Assembly (NCBI GenBank): GCA_018894105.1
Contig: CM032123.1
Location: 8,123,001-8,187,000, forward strand
Reading direction: 5' to 3'
DNA from: Jacaranda mimosifolia
Lineage: Eukaryota; Streptophyta; Magnoliopsida; Lamiales; Bignoniaceae
DNA: 64,000 nucleotides
Shown here: piece by piece, positions 11,039-22,691 of the stretch
How the letters are laid out: each line of letters opens with the position of its first letter
Position numbering within the stretch: the first letter of the stretch is position 1
The notes under the pieces: generated by a model
What the model saw: the letters and a program-made list of their open reading frames with translations, nothing else
Told to the model about the DNA's origin: nothing
The model's database searches: none
Program-made: the position numbers and the translations under genes

Positions 11039-12946
11039 ATATAGAAGAGTTAAAAAAATAGTTGCATGTGTTTTCACTTGGATATTATGGTACTTTTGGC
11101 TCGCATTTGATGTGATTTAATCCTTGAATAGTTTGTTGAAGACTTGAAGTTTTAATTTTTTGAAGTTATGGTTTTGTTTTGTGGTTTTATGGAGTTTGTG
11201 GTTTTGTGAACTTTGGTAGTTTTGACTTGCATTTTATGTAGATTTAATTATTGAATGATTTGTTGGAGTTTTAGCTTTTGAAATTGCGATTTTGTGTTGT
11301 GGTTTTATTGGAGTTTGTAGTTTATTGAAGTTATATTTGTTGAGTTATCGTTGTGTTGAAGTTATATGAAGAATTGATATTTAATGTATTTTTTATTTTT
11401 ATTGTATTTAGCATTAATTAGTATATTTAATTGTTATAGGTTATTAAAATTTTGTTGAAAAAATTATTGAAAAAATAAAAAAATTTCAATGAAAATTACC
11501 AACGGATTTACCGACGGAAAATCCGTTAGTAAATATTACCGACAGATTACAAATGGAAAAAAAACTAAATTTACCGACGGATTACCAATGGATTGTTAAT
11601 CAAAATTAAAAAAAAAAGACTAAATTTACCAACGGATTACCAAAAAAAAAAAAAAATCAAATTTACCGACGGATTACCAACGGATTTTTGTTGGTAATAT
11701 AACCAATGTCCACACTAAATTTACCAACAGAAAATCCATCAGAAAATCCCTTGGTAAAATTTACCAGCGGGGTTATTGCCAACGGATAATTTCCGTTGGT
11801 AAAATACATTACCGACGGATTTTTCCAATGTACCGACGGATTTTTCCGTCGGTGAAAGCCAGTTTTCTTGTGGTGCTAGCCACAATATATATAAGATAAA
11901 ACCTTAGAGAGCCCTCCCATCACATGCTTCTAAAATTGGGCCTACACCAGCTGTCATATCAAATCTGTTTAGAAAAAGGCCTTTACAATATTGGGTCAAC
12001 ATATTAGGCCCTATGAGTCTATCTCATTAACCATATTAATTTAGCCCTTTTTTTGTTTTATTAGAAATAAATCCAATTAATAGAAGTCCACATATTGGAA
12101 TGAAATTCCAACATTCTCCCACTTTGACAAATATTAATTGTAAATTTAAAACAAAATAAAAGGTAAAGTTTGAGAAAATGACTCTCGGACTAAATTATAG
12201 AAAAAAAAAAGAAGGAAAATTTGACTATGGCCACAATTTAAAGAAAAGAAATATGACAATGAGACAGGATTGCCAACATAATCCGATCTAGTAAAAATTA
12301 CTAATATTGGATCATGGTGGTGATTGCATCTTGCATTAACACAAAACCTTCCATGGTCACATATACCAGCAGTTCCACCAACATGGATTCAGATATGGTA
12401 GCAAGAAATAGCAACTAAAATATGACCCAAATATGTATGCTATTTCATTGTTGGTCCTCCAATTTTCTTGTAAGACATGGATTTCTAGAACTATGTGAAA
12501 TTCCAAGAAAATTTGATTTTCTTATAAGATATGGGTCTCTTGTGTAATAGGAAACCCTAAGAAAATCTATGATTTTCTTGTGACATGAATCTCTAAAGAC
12601 AATATGAAATTTCAAGAAAATCCGACTTCAAAAGAAATCATGTATGCCTCATTTAAAACTATATACAACATGGTGTTATTTATGAGACATACCCAACTCT
12701 CAAAATCAACACCTAATATCAAGATACATATTAAGCGAGATATAACCACAAAACATGCACATAATTATAACAAATATATCAACAACTAAAAAAGAATCTC
12801 GCATTAATAGAAGCCTAGTAAAACAATTGGTCCAATGTGACAAAATTCAGTAAAGAAAAAAATATCTTACTTAACCCAATATATCAAAATACTCAATTAC
12901 ATCCATGTGTTCTGCATATTTTTTGAAAATAATGGGTCTCAATCCC

Positions 12947-13147
12947 TTAGTCAAAAAGATCCGCGAGGATAGAGTCAGTATCAACATGCTGTATCATAAT
13001 GGTACCACTTTTAACCAAGTCCTTAAGAGTGAGAGATTTAAGCTCTACATATTTAGATGCACTAGAGAACTTATATTCCTTCAAAGGAAACACAGCAGCA
13101 ACATTATCACAATAAATCCTCAATGGGCCTAGAAATTGAATCATCAA
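12947..13147 (-). pseudogene. Copia RNase H segment
   Basis: The minus-strand frame contains YCDNVAAV (RNase H motif, usually CDNQSA), then YVELKSLTLKDLVKSGT and a TDSILADLFD ending, matching the end of Copia polyproteins (the usual ..QLADIFTK). The usual HIEI motif is altered to YVEL. It is a fragment of the decayed polyprotein, not a separate gene. Confidence 0.75.
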
Positions 13148-13559
13148 CTAAAAGCCCTAAAATGAAGTTCTTTAGATTTTTCTTAAATATTTCAAGACTT
13201 TCTTAACAACCACTCAACGTTCTTGTCCTGGATTAAAGAGATAGCACCCAAGACACCAACAAAAAAGACTATATTAGGCCTAGAGCAAACTTGTACATAA
13301 TCAGACTGCCCACAACATTGGAATAAGGAATATTTCTCATTGATTCTTACTTAAGTTTGTTTTTCTTTAGGCGCTGTGCAATGCTAAGTTTATCACCTCA
13401 TAATAGGCACATCACTAGGTTTACAATTCTATATCTTAAACCTAGCCAAAACTTGATTAGTATAACTTACTTGAGAAAGTCCCAACAAGCCTTAAATTCG
13501 ATCAAAGTGGATCTTTATTCCAAGAATCAAACGATATTTTATCAAGGTCATTCATAGCT

Positions 13560-14100
13560 ATAACATAATATTGGTTTGGTCTCATTGAGCAAGCCCAAAT
13601 CACTACTAGCAAGTAAAATATCATCAATAAAGCACTAAATATATGAATTTGCTCCCACTAGTCTTGAGGTAAATAGAATGGTCCACCTTATTTTCCTCAA
13701 AGCCTAATGAAATCACTATCTAATCAAATTTCAAGTACCATTGATGAGAAGCATGTTTAAGACCATAAATTGACCTATTTAGTTTACACACTAGGTATTC
13801 CTTTATTTCTTGAACAAAAACCTTAGGTTAAGTCATATAAATTTCTTCAACAAGGTCGTAATTAAGGAGAGTTGTCCTAACTCCATTTGGCTGAGTTCCA
13901 TATCAAAATAAGCTACTAAACTCTTAATATCCTGAAGGAATCTTTGCAGGAAACAGGAAAGGAGGTGACACCATAATCAATTATAGCTCTTTGAGTAAAG
14001 TCTTTAGCCACAAGTCAAGCCTTAAATCTCTCAATCTTCTCTTTTGAGCCTTTCATGGTTTTAAACGCCCATTTTCGACCTATAGTCTTTTGACCTTAAG
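13560..14100 (-). pseudogene. Copia reverse transcriptase segment, frameshifted
   Basis: On the minus strand, words typical of Copia RT can be read: an EYLVCKLNRSIYGLKHAS-like stretch (around 13800), FEENKVDHSIYLK (around 13690) and the YVDDILLAS region (around 13620-13650). In the last, the bases gtgctttattgatgatatt imply loss of two bases inside the catalytic motif. No uninterrupted frame covers the domain. Confidence 0.75.
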
Positions 14101-14432
14101 GCAGATCAACTAACTCACACACATTATTTTCTTCCATTTAGTGATTTTCATCCTTCATATCACTAAACCATAAGTCTGATTAAGGAGAAGACATAACATA
14201 ATAATAGCTTATAGCATCGACTACAGGATTAAAATTGTAATTACTTTCCAAAAGATACACATAGTAGTCATCTGTCTTTCTCTAGTAGAGCGTCTAGGAG
14301 CTGTTTGATGGACATGATTTTGAGGTGAATCAATATTCAAATCAGTCTCTATACTAGCATTAGGTGTAGCTACTTGTTCATGAGGGTCCTCAATTTAATA
14401 TGCAATGGGTAAGGAAGTGTAATAGATTTAAT

Positions 14433-14702
14433 CTAATCATCAGTAACTTTAGGATGGGAATACTCACCTTTATTAGACATGTCATGCTCTAAGGACTTGG
14501 CTGTTTGAGACAAAACTACTCGAGATCCAAGTGAAGGACACAAGAATCTATATCCTTTAGAATGATTTGGATACTCAATGAAGTAACTATGAGTAGATTT
14601 GGGATTAACCTTTTTCTCAAAAGGGTTATAATAGACTCTAACCTCAGTAGACATCCCCACATACAAAAACTGGTTTAAGCTAGGCTTCTTACCAGCCCAC
14701 AA
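14433..14702 (-). pseudogene. Copia integrase C-terminal segment
   Basis: The 89-residue minus-strand frame contains AGKKPSLNQFLYVG, then YNPFEKKVNPKSTHSYFIEY and SKGYRFLCPS. This is the conserved GKKPS...GYRFYCP block that follows the catalytic core in plant Copia integrases. The catalytic core upstream (14703-15300) is broken by stops. Confidence 0.8.
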
Positions 14703-17347
14703 TTCAAAAGGTATCTAAGGAGCTAAATTGGTAGGGACATGATTAAGAATATACATTGTAGTTCTTATAGCTTCACCTTAGAGAAATTTAAGTAATTCAC
14801 ATCGACTCATCATGCTCTTCATCATTTTAGCTAAGGGGCAATTGCACCTCTCTAGGACACCATTTTGCTCATGACTTTCAAGCATAATATATTAAACAAC
14901 AATTTCATATTCTTGTTAACATTTGGCCAATGGTCCCATATGTTTCTCGGTCTCATCATGTTTTCCCCTAATACAATCAACACTAAACTCCATATCTCTA
15001 AAGTTATGACTAGAAAGAATGCCTTCTTATATCATTTTTTTTTCATCCTATCTTGAAATATGGCTAAGATGCCTATTCCATAACATGGAAGAATCATCAT
15101 TATTATTTAGGGTCTTTTAGACATGATTTTTCAATATTAAAGGAATAACAAATTTGATTGGTAGATATAAGCTATTGGATAAAAAGTCACAACTAATAAT
15201 TTTGGAGTTCAACATTAAATTAGCATTCTCTTCGCCAAAAGAGATATCACAAACCAAATTGTCCAAAACAAAAATAGAAATGAAGTTATGAGTGAAAGTC
15301 GATGCATAGAAAATGTTTTCTAAAACAGGTAAGGTTGTTTATCCATTCTCCCTCTTAATTTTCTTTTCCTCAAAAGACACATTTGAAAATAAGTCAAGAA
15401 ATATGATCCGTGACTCATTAAATTCCCAACCTCAAACTTATCATACACTTGATATGTTTATTCTACCGTGTGTAAAAATTCCCTAGTATAATTAGTCTTA
15501 GGATGTGCACTAACCAAATGCTCTCAAATTGAAGTTTTCATAGCTAAAAGACTTAGGCGATTGGACCTCTCCCATTGGCTATAAACTCTCTTCGCAGCGT
15601 CAGAAGCATTATTAGTAAGTTGGGAGGTTAATCCTTTTAGAAAGCTATATCAATATTAGTTAATCACAGGGAAAACTTAATTTCACGCTTTCATCTCTTA
15701 TAATTTCCACTATTCAACAGCTCAATAGTAATATTGTCAAAATTTGGTCAAAATCACATTAGCTATTCAAAACAGTAAGAATGCAACAAACCATTATAAA
15801 TCATAGGCAATTAACAAGAATAAATTTAGAACAATATAGATTAATTCTTCATAGAGTTCTCATGAGTTATGACAAGTGCCCCTTTGGGCAGAGAATGTCA
15901 CACATACAATGCTTCTCATGCAAGAACAATATAGAGATACACTAATTATTGAAGAGTTGTCTACTTTGAGAAACAAATTTTCTAGATCAATATATCCCTG
16001 TCAATATGCTCCGCATCAACAAAATTAATTATCATGCATAACTAACCCCCTTTGGGCAGGTAAGAATGCATAATAGTGCCAACTCGAGATATGCATGCCA
16101 CAAATTTTATAAGTTTCAATAAATAGAACACTTTGATATAACTATTTACTTCAACCCATAAAATACGCACATGACCGAGTTCAATAATTAATTGCCCAAT
16201 TTTGCACTCACATGATATATGTGTGCAAGACTTTCATAAAATTTAGTACTAGAACAAAATGTGCTTTAGGGAGTTGTAAAGAAAATTTGCAACATTCAAA
16301 TTGGGTCAAAATTTAATTAGCATGAATATAAGATATCCCACAAGAAAACTACAAAACCATAAAAAGAAATAGTTTCCCGAGTGATATAACCCCACAAAAT
16401 ACTTGCCCTATCAGCATAGGTAGAAACACAGATAAATTGTTCATATATACAGAGCTAACATGCTTTTCTTCCCATCAAATTCATATATAACAAAAGAAAA
16501 GCAATGCATATATAGAAAACATTAGGGTCCACTTCTAATGATTTAATTAATATATATATATATATATGTAAAACAAGCCAATTCTTGTAAAAAAGCAAAT
16601 ATGTTCCCTAATTTATTTTTTTATTTTTTAATTCTAACTAGATATTTTTGTTTTAATTAAAATAGTGTGACTTAGGCTTTCTTAAATTACCTTTTGACTC
16701 AAGGTGACAATTCTCGCCAAAGGAGGCCAAGTTGATAGATCATATAAATAACACATATACAAATTAGATTTATAACTCTTCCAATGTGTTTAAACTTTCT
16801 ACACGTATGACCACGGGCCTACTTAATACACTTGTGGAGATACATGTACTGGACAAAACAGAATGTGCAAACCACAATCAACTCCCTTTCTTGCTGTTTC
16901 AATTGCATTTGTATATTGGTCCTCATAAAAGACCAAAAACGAAAAGAAAAGGAAGACTTCACATTCTGTTCTTCATTACATATTCCAAAAAAAGATATTT
17001 CTATCCATCTAATTGTGTTAATAATCTACTAATTTAAAATATAAATAACAATTACTAAACATATAAAAATATAAAACAACCATACAATTAAAGACCAACA
17101 AATTGAAGCCAGATTCCAATAACACCACCTAAAATATACTCCAAAAGTACTCATATATGTATAAGTTGAATTTTGCAACTAGCCTTTCCCAATATATATT
17201 TGGATTCAAGACTTAAACCTAAAAATAGATACAACTCATTCTTGATCATAAAATTATCAACACATACTCAAAATATTCGTAATAACAAAATAGAAAGAAA
17301 TCTAGGAGAAACAATCAACAAAATTGGATTCTGTCTCATAGATATCT

Positions 17348-17360
17348 GGCTCCGATACCA
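17348..17360 (-). other. Copia primer-binding site (tRNA-iMet)
   Basis: On the minus strand this reads TGGTATCGGAGCC, one base from the TGGTATCAGAGCC complementary to the 3' end of initiator methionine tRNA. It lies two bases inside the right LTR, which fixes the element's orientation. Confidence 0.85.
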
Positions 17361-17362
17361 AC

Positions 17363-17816
17363 TATAAGAAAATAATTTAACCCAAGATGCAAATATCCAT
17401 GATATCAAAACACCATAAATAAATTGATTTATTCACATACCTATTTGAGCCATGAGATTGATGATAAATCATTCTTGCAATTTCACGATTGATTGCTAAG
17501 TCTTCCTCTCCTTCTCACACAAACCACTTGACAACTCTAATGTGATAGCAATTTCAAAACGTGGAATGGAGAGGTGACCTATCCACAATATATATAAAAT
17601 AAAACCCTAAAGAGCTCTCCTATCACAAGTTTCTAAGATTGGGCTTACACCAACTGTCATACCAAGTCTGTTTAGAAAAAGGCTTTTACAATATTGGGTC
17701 AAAATATTAGGCCCTATGAGTCTATCTCATTAACCATATTAATTTAATCCATTTTTATTTTATTGAAAAACAAATTCAATTAATAGAAGTCCACATATTG
17801 AAATAAAATTCCAACA
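17363..17816 (-). repeat. right (5') LTR of Copia, 454 bp, with empty CACTA site
   Basis: It is the intact partner of the left LTR. The TG end is changed to TA at 17363. At 17579-17581 it carries a single CTA between the same flanks (gagaggtgac / tccacaatat) that surround the CACTA insertion in the other LTR, so it preserves the uninterrupted target. Confidence 0.93.
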
Positions 17817-17898
17817 TCTTTCTCGTGTACTCTTTCTTGCTTTACTATCCCTCATCTTAATAGAACTTTTTCATAGTGGGTTGTCATTGGCTTCAACA

Positions 17899-18035
17899 AT
17901 GACATAGAAAAAGTACTCTTTCTTGGTTACTTTCCCACTTCTTATTTTTCCTCATCTTGCAAGGTTCATATGGTGGTTCGCTCATCAAGTATCTTCCAGG
18001 ATTTCAAGGCCCACTTCCCTTTGAACTCGAGACCG
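17899..18035 (+). pseudogene. SCPL exon 1 (signal peptide and N-terminus)
   Basis: From about 17903 the frame reads a hydrophobic run (LLSHFLFFLILQ), fitting a signal peptide, then LPGFQGPLPFELETG, the conserved N-terminal block of SCPL proteins. In this frame there is a TGA at 17900-17902 and no ATG. The ATG at 17899 would reach the frame if one base near 17906 were an insertion, so the start is probably broken by a 1-bp frameshift. The exon ends GACCG followed by GCTAAT, where a GT donor is expected. Confidence 0.8.
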
Positions 18036-18120
18036 GCTAATTAGATATATAAGTTATTTTATCACACAGTATATTGTCTTATCAACTGTTCAGTCTAATG
18101 GATAATTAATTAAACTGCCT

Positions 18121-18271
18121 TCTGATATTGGAGTGGACAAAGGAGAAAATGTGCAGCTGTTCTATTATTTTGTGAAATCAAATGGGTCTAATCCTGGGAA
18201 AGATCCTCTCATTCTTTGGTTGACGGGAGGCCCTGGATGCTCTGCTCTAACTGGATTCTTTTATGAAAATG
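18121..18271 (+). pseudogene. SCPL exon 2 ([10 protein letters not shown] block)
   Basis: The frame is open through [19 protein letters not shown] and then [18 protein letters not shown], the oxyanion-hole region of the family. It ends at a good donor (G|GTAAAT). Upstream I see no AG acceptor in the 30 bases before the coding match. The nearest cag, near 18091, would put an in-frame stop into the exon, so the acceptor seems lost. The left limit is where similarity starts. Confidence 0.9.
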
Positions 18272-18574
18272 GTAAATCAAATCCTTGACAGTGTATTTCA
18301 TACTTAGTGCATTTTCAGTTGAAGTGATCATGACTGGACACTGAGGGGTTACACATACACCACATAAAACATTTCATATACTTTTACTAATTAGTTTTAA
18401 ATTGTAGACTTGATAATGGATAGACTATTATTCTATGTAGCTCCACATCCTAAATTATTCAAGTAATAATATTTTATATTTTATTTTAGAAAAAAATACG
18501 CAGAGCAGCGAAAACTTAATTTTACGCTATCTTACTTACCTTCCTATCACTATCTTACTTACCTTCCCATGATC

Positions 18575-19704
18575 TAGGCCTGTAAATGGGTAGGGTATCA
18601 CCCTACCCATACCCATACCCTAAAATACCTATACAAAAATATCCAATTTTTACCCTACCCTAAAATACCCAAAAGAATGAGACCCTAATCCTACCCTACC
18701 CTAACTAACCCAAGACCCATTGGGTCTAGTTTATTAGACTTATGTTTTTAATGTATACACTAATTTTCTTAATATATACTAAAAATATTATTTTGCATAT
18801 GACAACAAAAAATAATTTTTTTTCTATATTTAATTTAATCATTAAATTTAAATTAATTAATTTTAAACTTTTTGCTAATTAAATTAACTATTTTATTAAT
18901 ATAATAGTTAAACTTTATTAATATTATTAGCAGTTAAACTTTTTGCTAATTAAAAAAAAATACAGTTTAAAAGTAGTTAATTAAAACAGTTCATAAAAAC
19001 AGTTTATTAAAAAAACAGTTTATTAAAAAAAGTTAATAAAAACAGTTTATTAAAAAAACAGTTAATAAAAATAGTTTATTAAAAAAACATACAGTTTATT
19101 AAAAAAATAGTGAATAAAAACATTTTATTAAAAAAATACGGTTTATATACAGTTTATTAAAAAAATAGTTAATAAAAACAGTTTAAGAGCAAAAACTTTT
19201 TCTATATTTAATTTTATAAAAACAGTTAATTTCTATATTACTAAACTTTATTCATTAGCAAAATTAATTTTATTAACTGTTTTTATAAAAATATTTATTC
19301 CATTATTAATTTTATTAATAAAAAGTGTTCAACTGTTGCTATGCTATTTCAATTTTTTTTTTTAAAATTGCAATCTCAATTTATTAATTTTATTAATTTA
19401 GTTTAATTTTTAATAAAAAAATTTATTTAATTGTTACCGCTCATTCACATATTTATAATTTTTATATATAAAAAGTTTATCATTAATATAAATTTGATTT
19501 CGGTATAAACAATTTTTAGATTCATAAATTAAATTTAAATATAAAGTAATGGGTAATGTATGGGTATGGGTACATGGGTAATTTATGGGTATAGACCCTA
19601 CCCATACCCATTACATTTTATTTAATAAGTATGGGTACGGGTATGGGTATGGGTATGACATTTTGGGTCTGGGTAGGGTAATACCCTACCCATTTACAGG
19701 CCTA
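18575..19704. mobile_element. hAT-type non-autonomous transposon, 1,130 bp
   Basis: Terminal inverted repeats TAGGCCTGTAAATGGGTAGG (left) and its near-perfect complement at the right end lie between 8-bp direct repeats CCATGATC (18567-18574 and 19705-19712), the target-duplication size of hAT elements. Subterminal zones are packed with ACCCTACCCATACCC words on one side and their complements on the other. The AT-rich centre contains an array of acagtttattaaaaaaa-like units (about 18960-19190). There is no transposase frame. It sits in SCPL intron 2. Confidence 0.93.
18960..19190. repeat. tandem array of short A/T-rich units in the hAT centre
   Basis: Units like acagtttattaaaaaa and agttaataaaa alternate about ten times with small differences, with a period of roughly 17 or 35 bases. 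No coding frame is present. It probably arose by slippage within the element. Confidence 0.7.
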
Positions 19705-19858
19705 CCATGATCTATTGGGTCGAACTTATTAGAATAAGTGTCCATAGACTAATTTTTTGAATACATATTATAAAAAATATTTGAAATGCAATACAAAAAA
19801 TTTACCTAAATTTAATTTATATATACATTTAATTTAGTCATTAAATTTAGTTGAGTAA

Positions 19859-20909
19859 ATCTTTACATTTCATTTTGGTTGTTGTCAATAAACAAAAGAA
19901 TTTTTTTTTAATATTTTGCTTACATTTAATTATTAACTCTTTGCATTTCACTTTTTCTTTAAATATATTACTCTTTTTATCTCTTTAATTTTATTTTTTC
20001 CATTCTTTTTTCAAAAAATGTTATTTCATATAATATATTCAAGCAAATATATGTGAATAGTTAAAAATATATATTATATATAAAAATTAATAAATACTTT
20101 TGATTTTATTGTATTAAAAATTTAGTTACATATAATTTTTTGGTTAATGTGTTATAATATATGGTAATAGGTAATGAGTAATTTTTGGGCACATGGTATG
20201 TCACTAATTTAAGGATAGATGCTACCCAAATTCATTGCATTATTTTAATAAGTATGTGCTTAGGTATGAATTATTGAGCTTGGATAGGATAATACCTTAT
20301 CCATTGACACGTCTAGTTGACCCCCTCTAATCCAATACAATAATTCTATAAAATTAATTTCAAATCATGTGTGCAAATAAATTTATATGCACTTAATTAT
20401 TTGAGCTTTCAATTTTTTTTTTCATTCTCCATGTAGTAGTAATTGCTAACACGTGATTCTCTATCGCAGGACCAGTAAATTTTGCGCAGGGTTATGATGG
20501 GGGCTTGCCAAAAGTGAACTTGAATCCCAATTCATGGACTCAAGTGCGTACTTATCTATATTTGGATTCATTTTCATTTTTGTTTAATCTCCTTCAGTTG
20601 GAAGTATTTTTTAAAATATTTCACCTTAAAATATGTGTGCTTCAATTGGTGAGCTGCAATGTTTGATATATTTAGTTGATAGTTTGTTTTTAAAAAAATA
20701 TTATATTTGTCTTTAGAGCTTTTCTTGAAAATGAGTTGAAGATTTTTGAAAAATAGGATAAATATTTTAAAAATATAGGGTGAGAAATAAGATGTAGGTT
20801 TTGAGAAAAAACAAAAAAAGATCCTTTCTTCTATTTTTTCTTAGCTTGAGACATCAATTTTAGGAAATACAAAAAACACTCGTAATTTAGCAAATAATGT
20901 GGAAATAAT
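19859..20909 (+). repeat. tandem duplication, copy A (intron 2 end, exon 3, intron 3 start)
   Basis: From ctttacatttcattttggtt onward this 1.05-kb block matches 22692-23311 plus 30773-31230 in order, with scattered changes. It includes exon 3 (20470-20543). A Copia LTR begins directly at its end (20910), and copy B lacks that LTR. Confidence 0.9.
20470..20543 (+). pseudogene. SCPL exon 3, copy A
   Basis: A 74-bp exon between TCGCAG and GTGCGT. In the correct phase it encodes PVNFAQGYDGGLPKVNLNPN followed by SWTQ, the block after the oxyanion hole in SCPL proteins. The frame is intact. The donor GTGCGT is weaker than the GTAAGT of copy B. Confidence 0.92.
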
Positions 20910-21531
20910 TGTTGTGGATAATTATATGATTTTGTTAGCATCATAAAATATAATTATATAATCATTATAAACATAATTACATAAAATATAATGCATAAAA
21001 TAGTAGATTAAACTGCATAAAAGATTGAAGAAAATGGAGCTAGATCAATGGAGAGTCACGACACTTATTGTTGTCCTAAAGCCCTACTTGCCTCCCTTCG
21101 TTCGGGTACTAACGGTTGATCATGACTTCAAGATAAAACTCATTATCTCACAGCAATGTTTTATCCCATGTGCACGACCACGAGGAGACTAGGAACCAAC
21201 CCATAGTCAGGTTGCCAAAATACAAATTCTTGTGGGGATAATGTATAAACTCACAAAATTCTCCCCAATCAAATGGCTAATAGATGGCCCCTATATATAT
21301 AATAAAATAATTTGACTGTTAAAAGAAATAATGGCCAATAATAAAATCTCATAACATTGATTATAAACTCAACAATAATTGGCCATATAATGAGGCAAAT
21401 TAAGATGGTCAAATTATTGTGAATACATATAAATCATGACATAATGAAAATAATAAAGAGACCATAAAATTCAATAAGTGTTGGAAATTAAAATTAAATA
21501 ATTAAGAAATTTTAAAGCTTAACTTTCAACA
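20910..21531 (-). repeat. LTR of a second Copia-type element, 622 bp
   Basis: It begins TGTTGTGG and ends TTCAACA on the plus strand (minus strand TGTTGAA...ACAACA), and is followed by plus-strand atcccccaca, the complement of a G-rich polypurine tract. Together these fit a minus-strand Copia-like 3' LTR. No matching second LTR is in the window and the right target duplication is missing, so the element is incomplete. Confidence 0.7.
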
Positions 21532-22690
21532 ATCCCCCACAAGGTTTAAAATTTTTGAAATCAATATATTAAAGAAATATGGTGGCAACTTATACCATGT
21601 AATTGGTGCATGTACCTTCCAGGCTTGAACATACACTTAATGTTAGCAATATCCATTTGAGTGAACCATAATGGACTAAGCCCTGAATTAGGTCCTTTGA
21701 ACCAAACTTCAATTACCACACACACACGATATTGACTTTAGGACAATGTTGTAGCGGGTTAGTGCATTAATGGCCCTGCGCTCAATCTTAATTCTCGTAA
21801 GGTCTCGAGGGTTAGCCCAAACCCATAGCCACGGCCCATGGAAACTCTCACTTTGGTGAGCCCTCCAAAGGTGTGTGTGATCCATACATTGCAGAAATCC
21901 CGCTTTGATCTCATTAAGGGTCAAAGCCCAGCCTAATATCACATTTTCATAGCACTTCACCTTAGGGATGGGAATGAGGTATCTCATGTACACTCTCCTT
22001 AAAATTAGTGCCTATATACAAGTCATGCAGTATGGGTTGTTCCTACCTATTGAACCTTCATCATGGGGTCTCCAATTACAAAGGTTGGGTTACTCCCAAA
22101 GGTGACTGCCTTACGGGCTTAACCCATCCCCCTCGATGATTAAGGATCTAGCCTCTGCTCTAGTCCCCTGAGGCAGTTTTCCATCTCGTGGAATATAGTA
22201 TCACATGCCTCTTATTTCATTTTCCCCCCCTCCTTGGTTTACTCAATCATGCAAGTACACCTATTTTATAAGATAAAACCCCGCAAATAATATATTATTA
22301 GACTAATGAAAATAAATCAAAGTATCACTAGCAAGTTCTTTGGATATTTTAGAGTCCCCAATTTCTTCTAGGACCATTATTGTTTTGGCAATCTCCCATG
22401 GATTTAATATATATTTCCTACACACTTATAAACTCAACAAAATAGTAGATTATTATTCAAATGAGATTGAAATCCATTTCAACCCCCACATTTTCCTTAT
22501 GATTTGGGGAAGGTAAATACAAATAAGTAATAGCAATGACACTATTGTACTTTTATTAATTCAATCAAGTGATAATTAAAGTTTCTATCACTATTAGAAT
22601 TGAAAGAACCTCATATTATCTTTCAATCTTACACCCCCCCCCCCCGCCATAGTACTTATGGTGAATTAACATGGAAACGAATGCAATATA
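21532..22690 (-). mobile_element. internal remnant of the truncated Copia-type element
   Basis: Non-coding sequence adjoins the polypurine tract. It contains moderately GC-rich phrases (21770-21990 and 22020-22200) that give no recognisable Copia domain. The minus-strand frame 21709-21993 is open for 94 residues, but I do not recognise it. A C-run lies at 22633-22645. The right edge is set by where tandem copy B begins. Confidence 0.5.
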
Positions 22691-22691
22691 G

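Larger units (their letters stand above)
8920..11875 (+). mobile_element. CACTA (En/Spm) DNA transposon, 2,956 bp, non-autonomous
   Basis: The left end CACTACAAGAAAACTG and the right end (reverse complement CACCACAAGAAAACTG) are terminal inverted repeats of the CACTA superfamily. The inverted match continues to about 27 bases with two mismatches. A 3-bp target duplication CTA flanks it (8917-8919 and 11876-11878). Dense subterminal repeats, mostly ccgtyggtaat and attaccgacgga, occupy about 8937-9370 and 11495-11860 in opposite orientations, as expected for transposase-binding arrays. Inside are a GC-rich segment and a small TNPA-like gene remnant, but no large transposase (TNPD) gene. The right terminus has one base changed in the CACTA core (CACCA), which may affect mobility. 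Confidence 0.95.
8701..12113 (-). repeat. left (3') LTR of Copia, split by CACTA
   Basis: The LTR parts are 8701-8919 and 11879-12113, 454 bp together, matching 17363-17816 in order. The segment 8920-11878 (CACTA plus one copy of its CTA duplication) is absent from the other LTR. The purine-rich tract that primes plus-strand synthesis lies just inside, at about 12114-12126, read on the minus strand. Confidence 0.92.
12114..17362 (-). pseudogene. Copia gag-pol polyprotein, degenerate
   Basis: Read on the minus strand from 17362 downwards, pieces of the Copia polyprotein appear in the expected order. A gag segment lies around 15400-15660 (phrases such as SQWERSNRLSLL). The integrase C-terminal part lies around 14433-14702 (phrases AGKKPSLNQFLYVG and SKGYRFLCPS). 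Reverse transcriptase follows around 13560-14100 and RNase H around 12947-13147 (IYCDNVAAV). Stops and frameshifts occur throughout. Near 13640 the catalytic YVDD block has lost two bases and its frame. Gag, protease, integrase then RT-RNase H is the Copia order. The element cannot make an active polyprotein. Confidence 0.85.
8701..17816 (-). mobile_element. Copia LTR retrotransposon, decayed, with nested CACTA
   Basis: The ends are TGTAAG..CCAACA on the plus strand, flanked by a 5-bp target duplication TCTTT (8696-8700 and 17817-17821). The two LTRs are each 454 bp once the CACTA insert is discounted. The primer-binding site next to the right LTR and the purine tract next to the left LTR (plus-strand ctcccacttt at about 12116) show that the element reads on the minus strand. 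The internal part is 12114-17362 (5.2 kb), of normal Copia size. It inserted about 80 bp upstream of the likely start of the SCPL gene, separating that gene from its promoter. Confidence 0.93.

Noticed and set aside
18600..19690. Telomere-like CCCTA repeats
   Set aside because: The words vary (ACCCTACCC, ATACCC) and are arranged symmetrically inside hAT terminal repeats, so they are subterminal transposon motifs and not an interstitial telomere.
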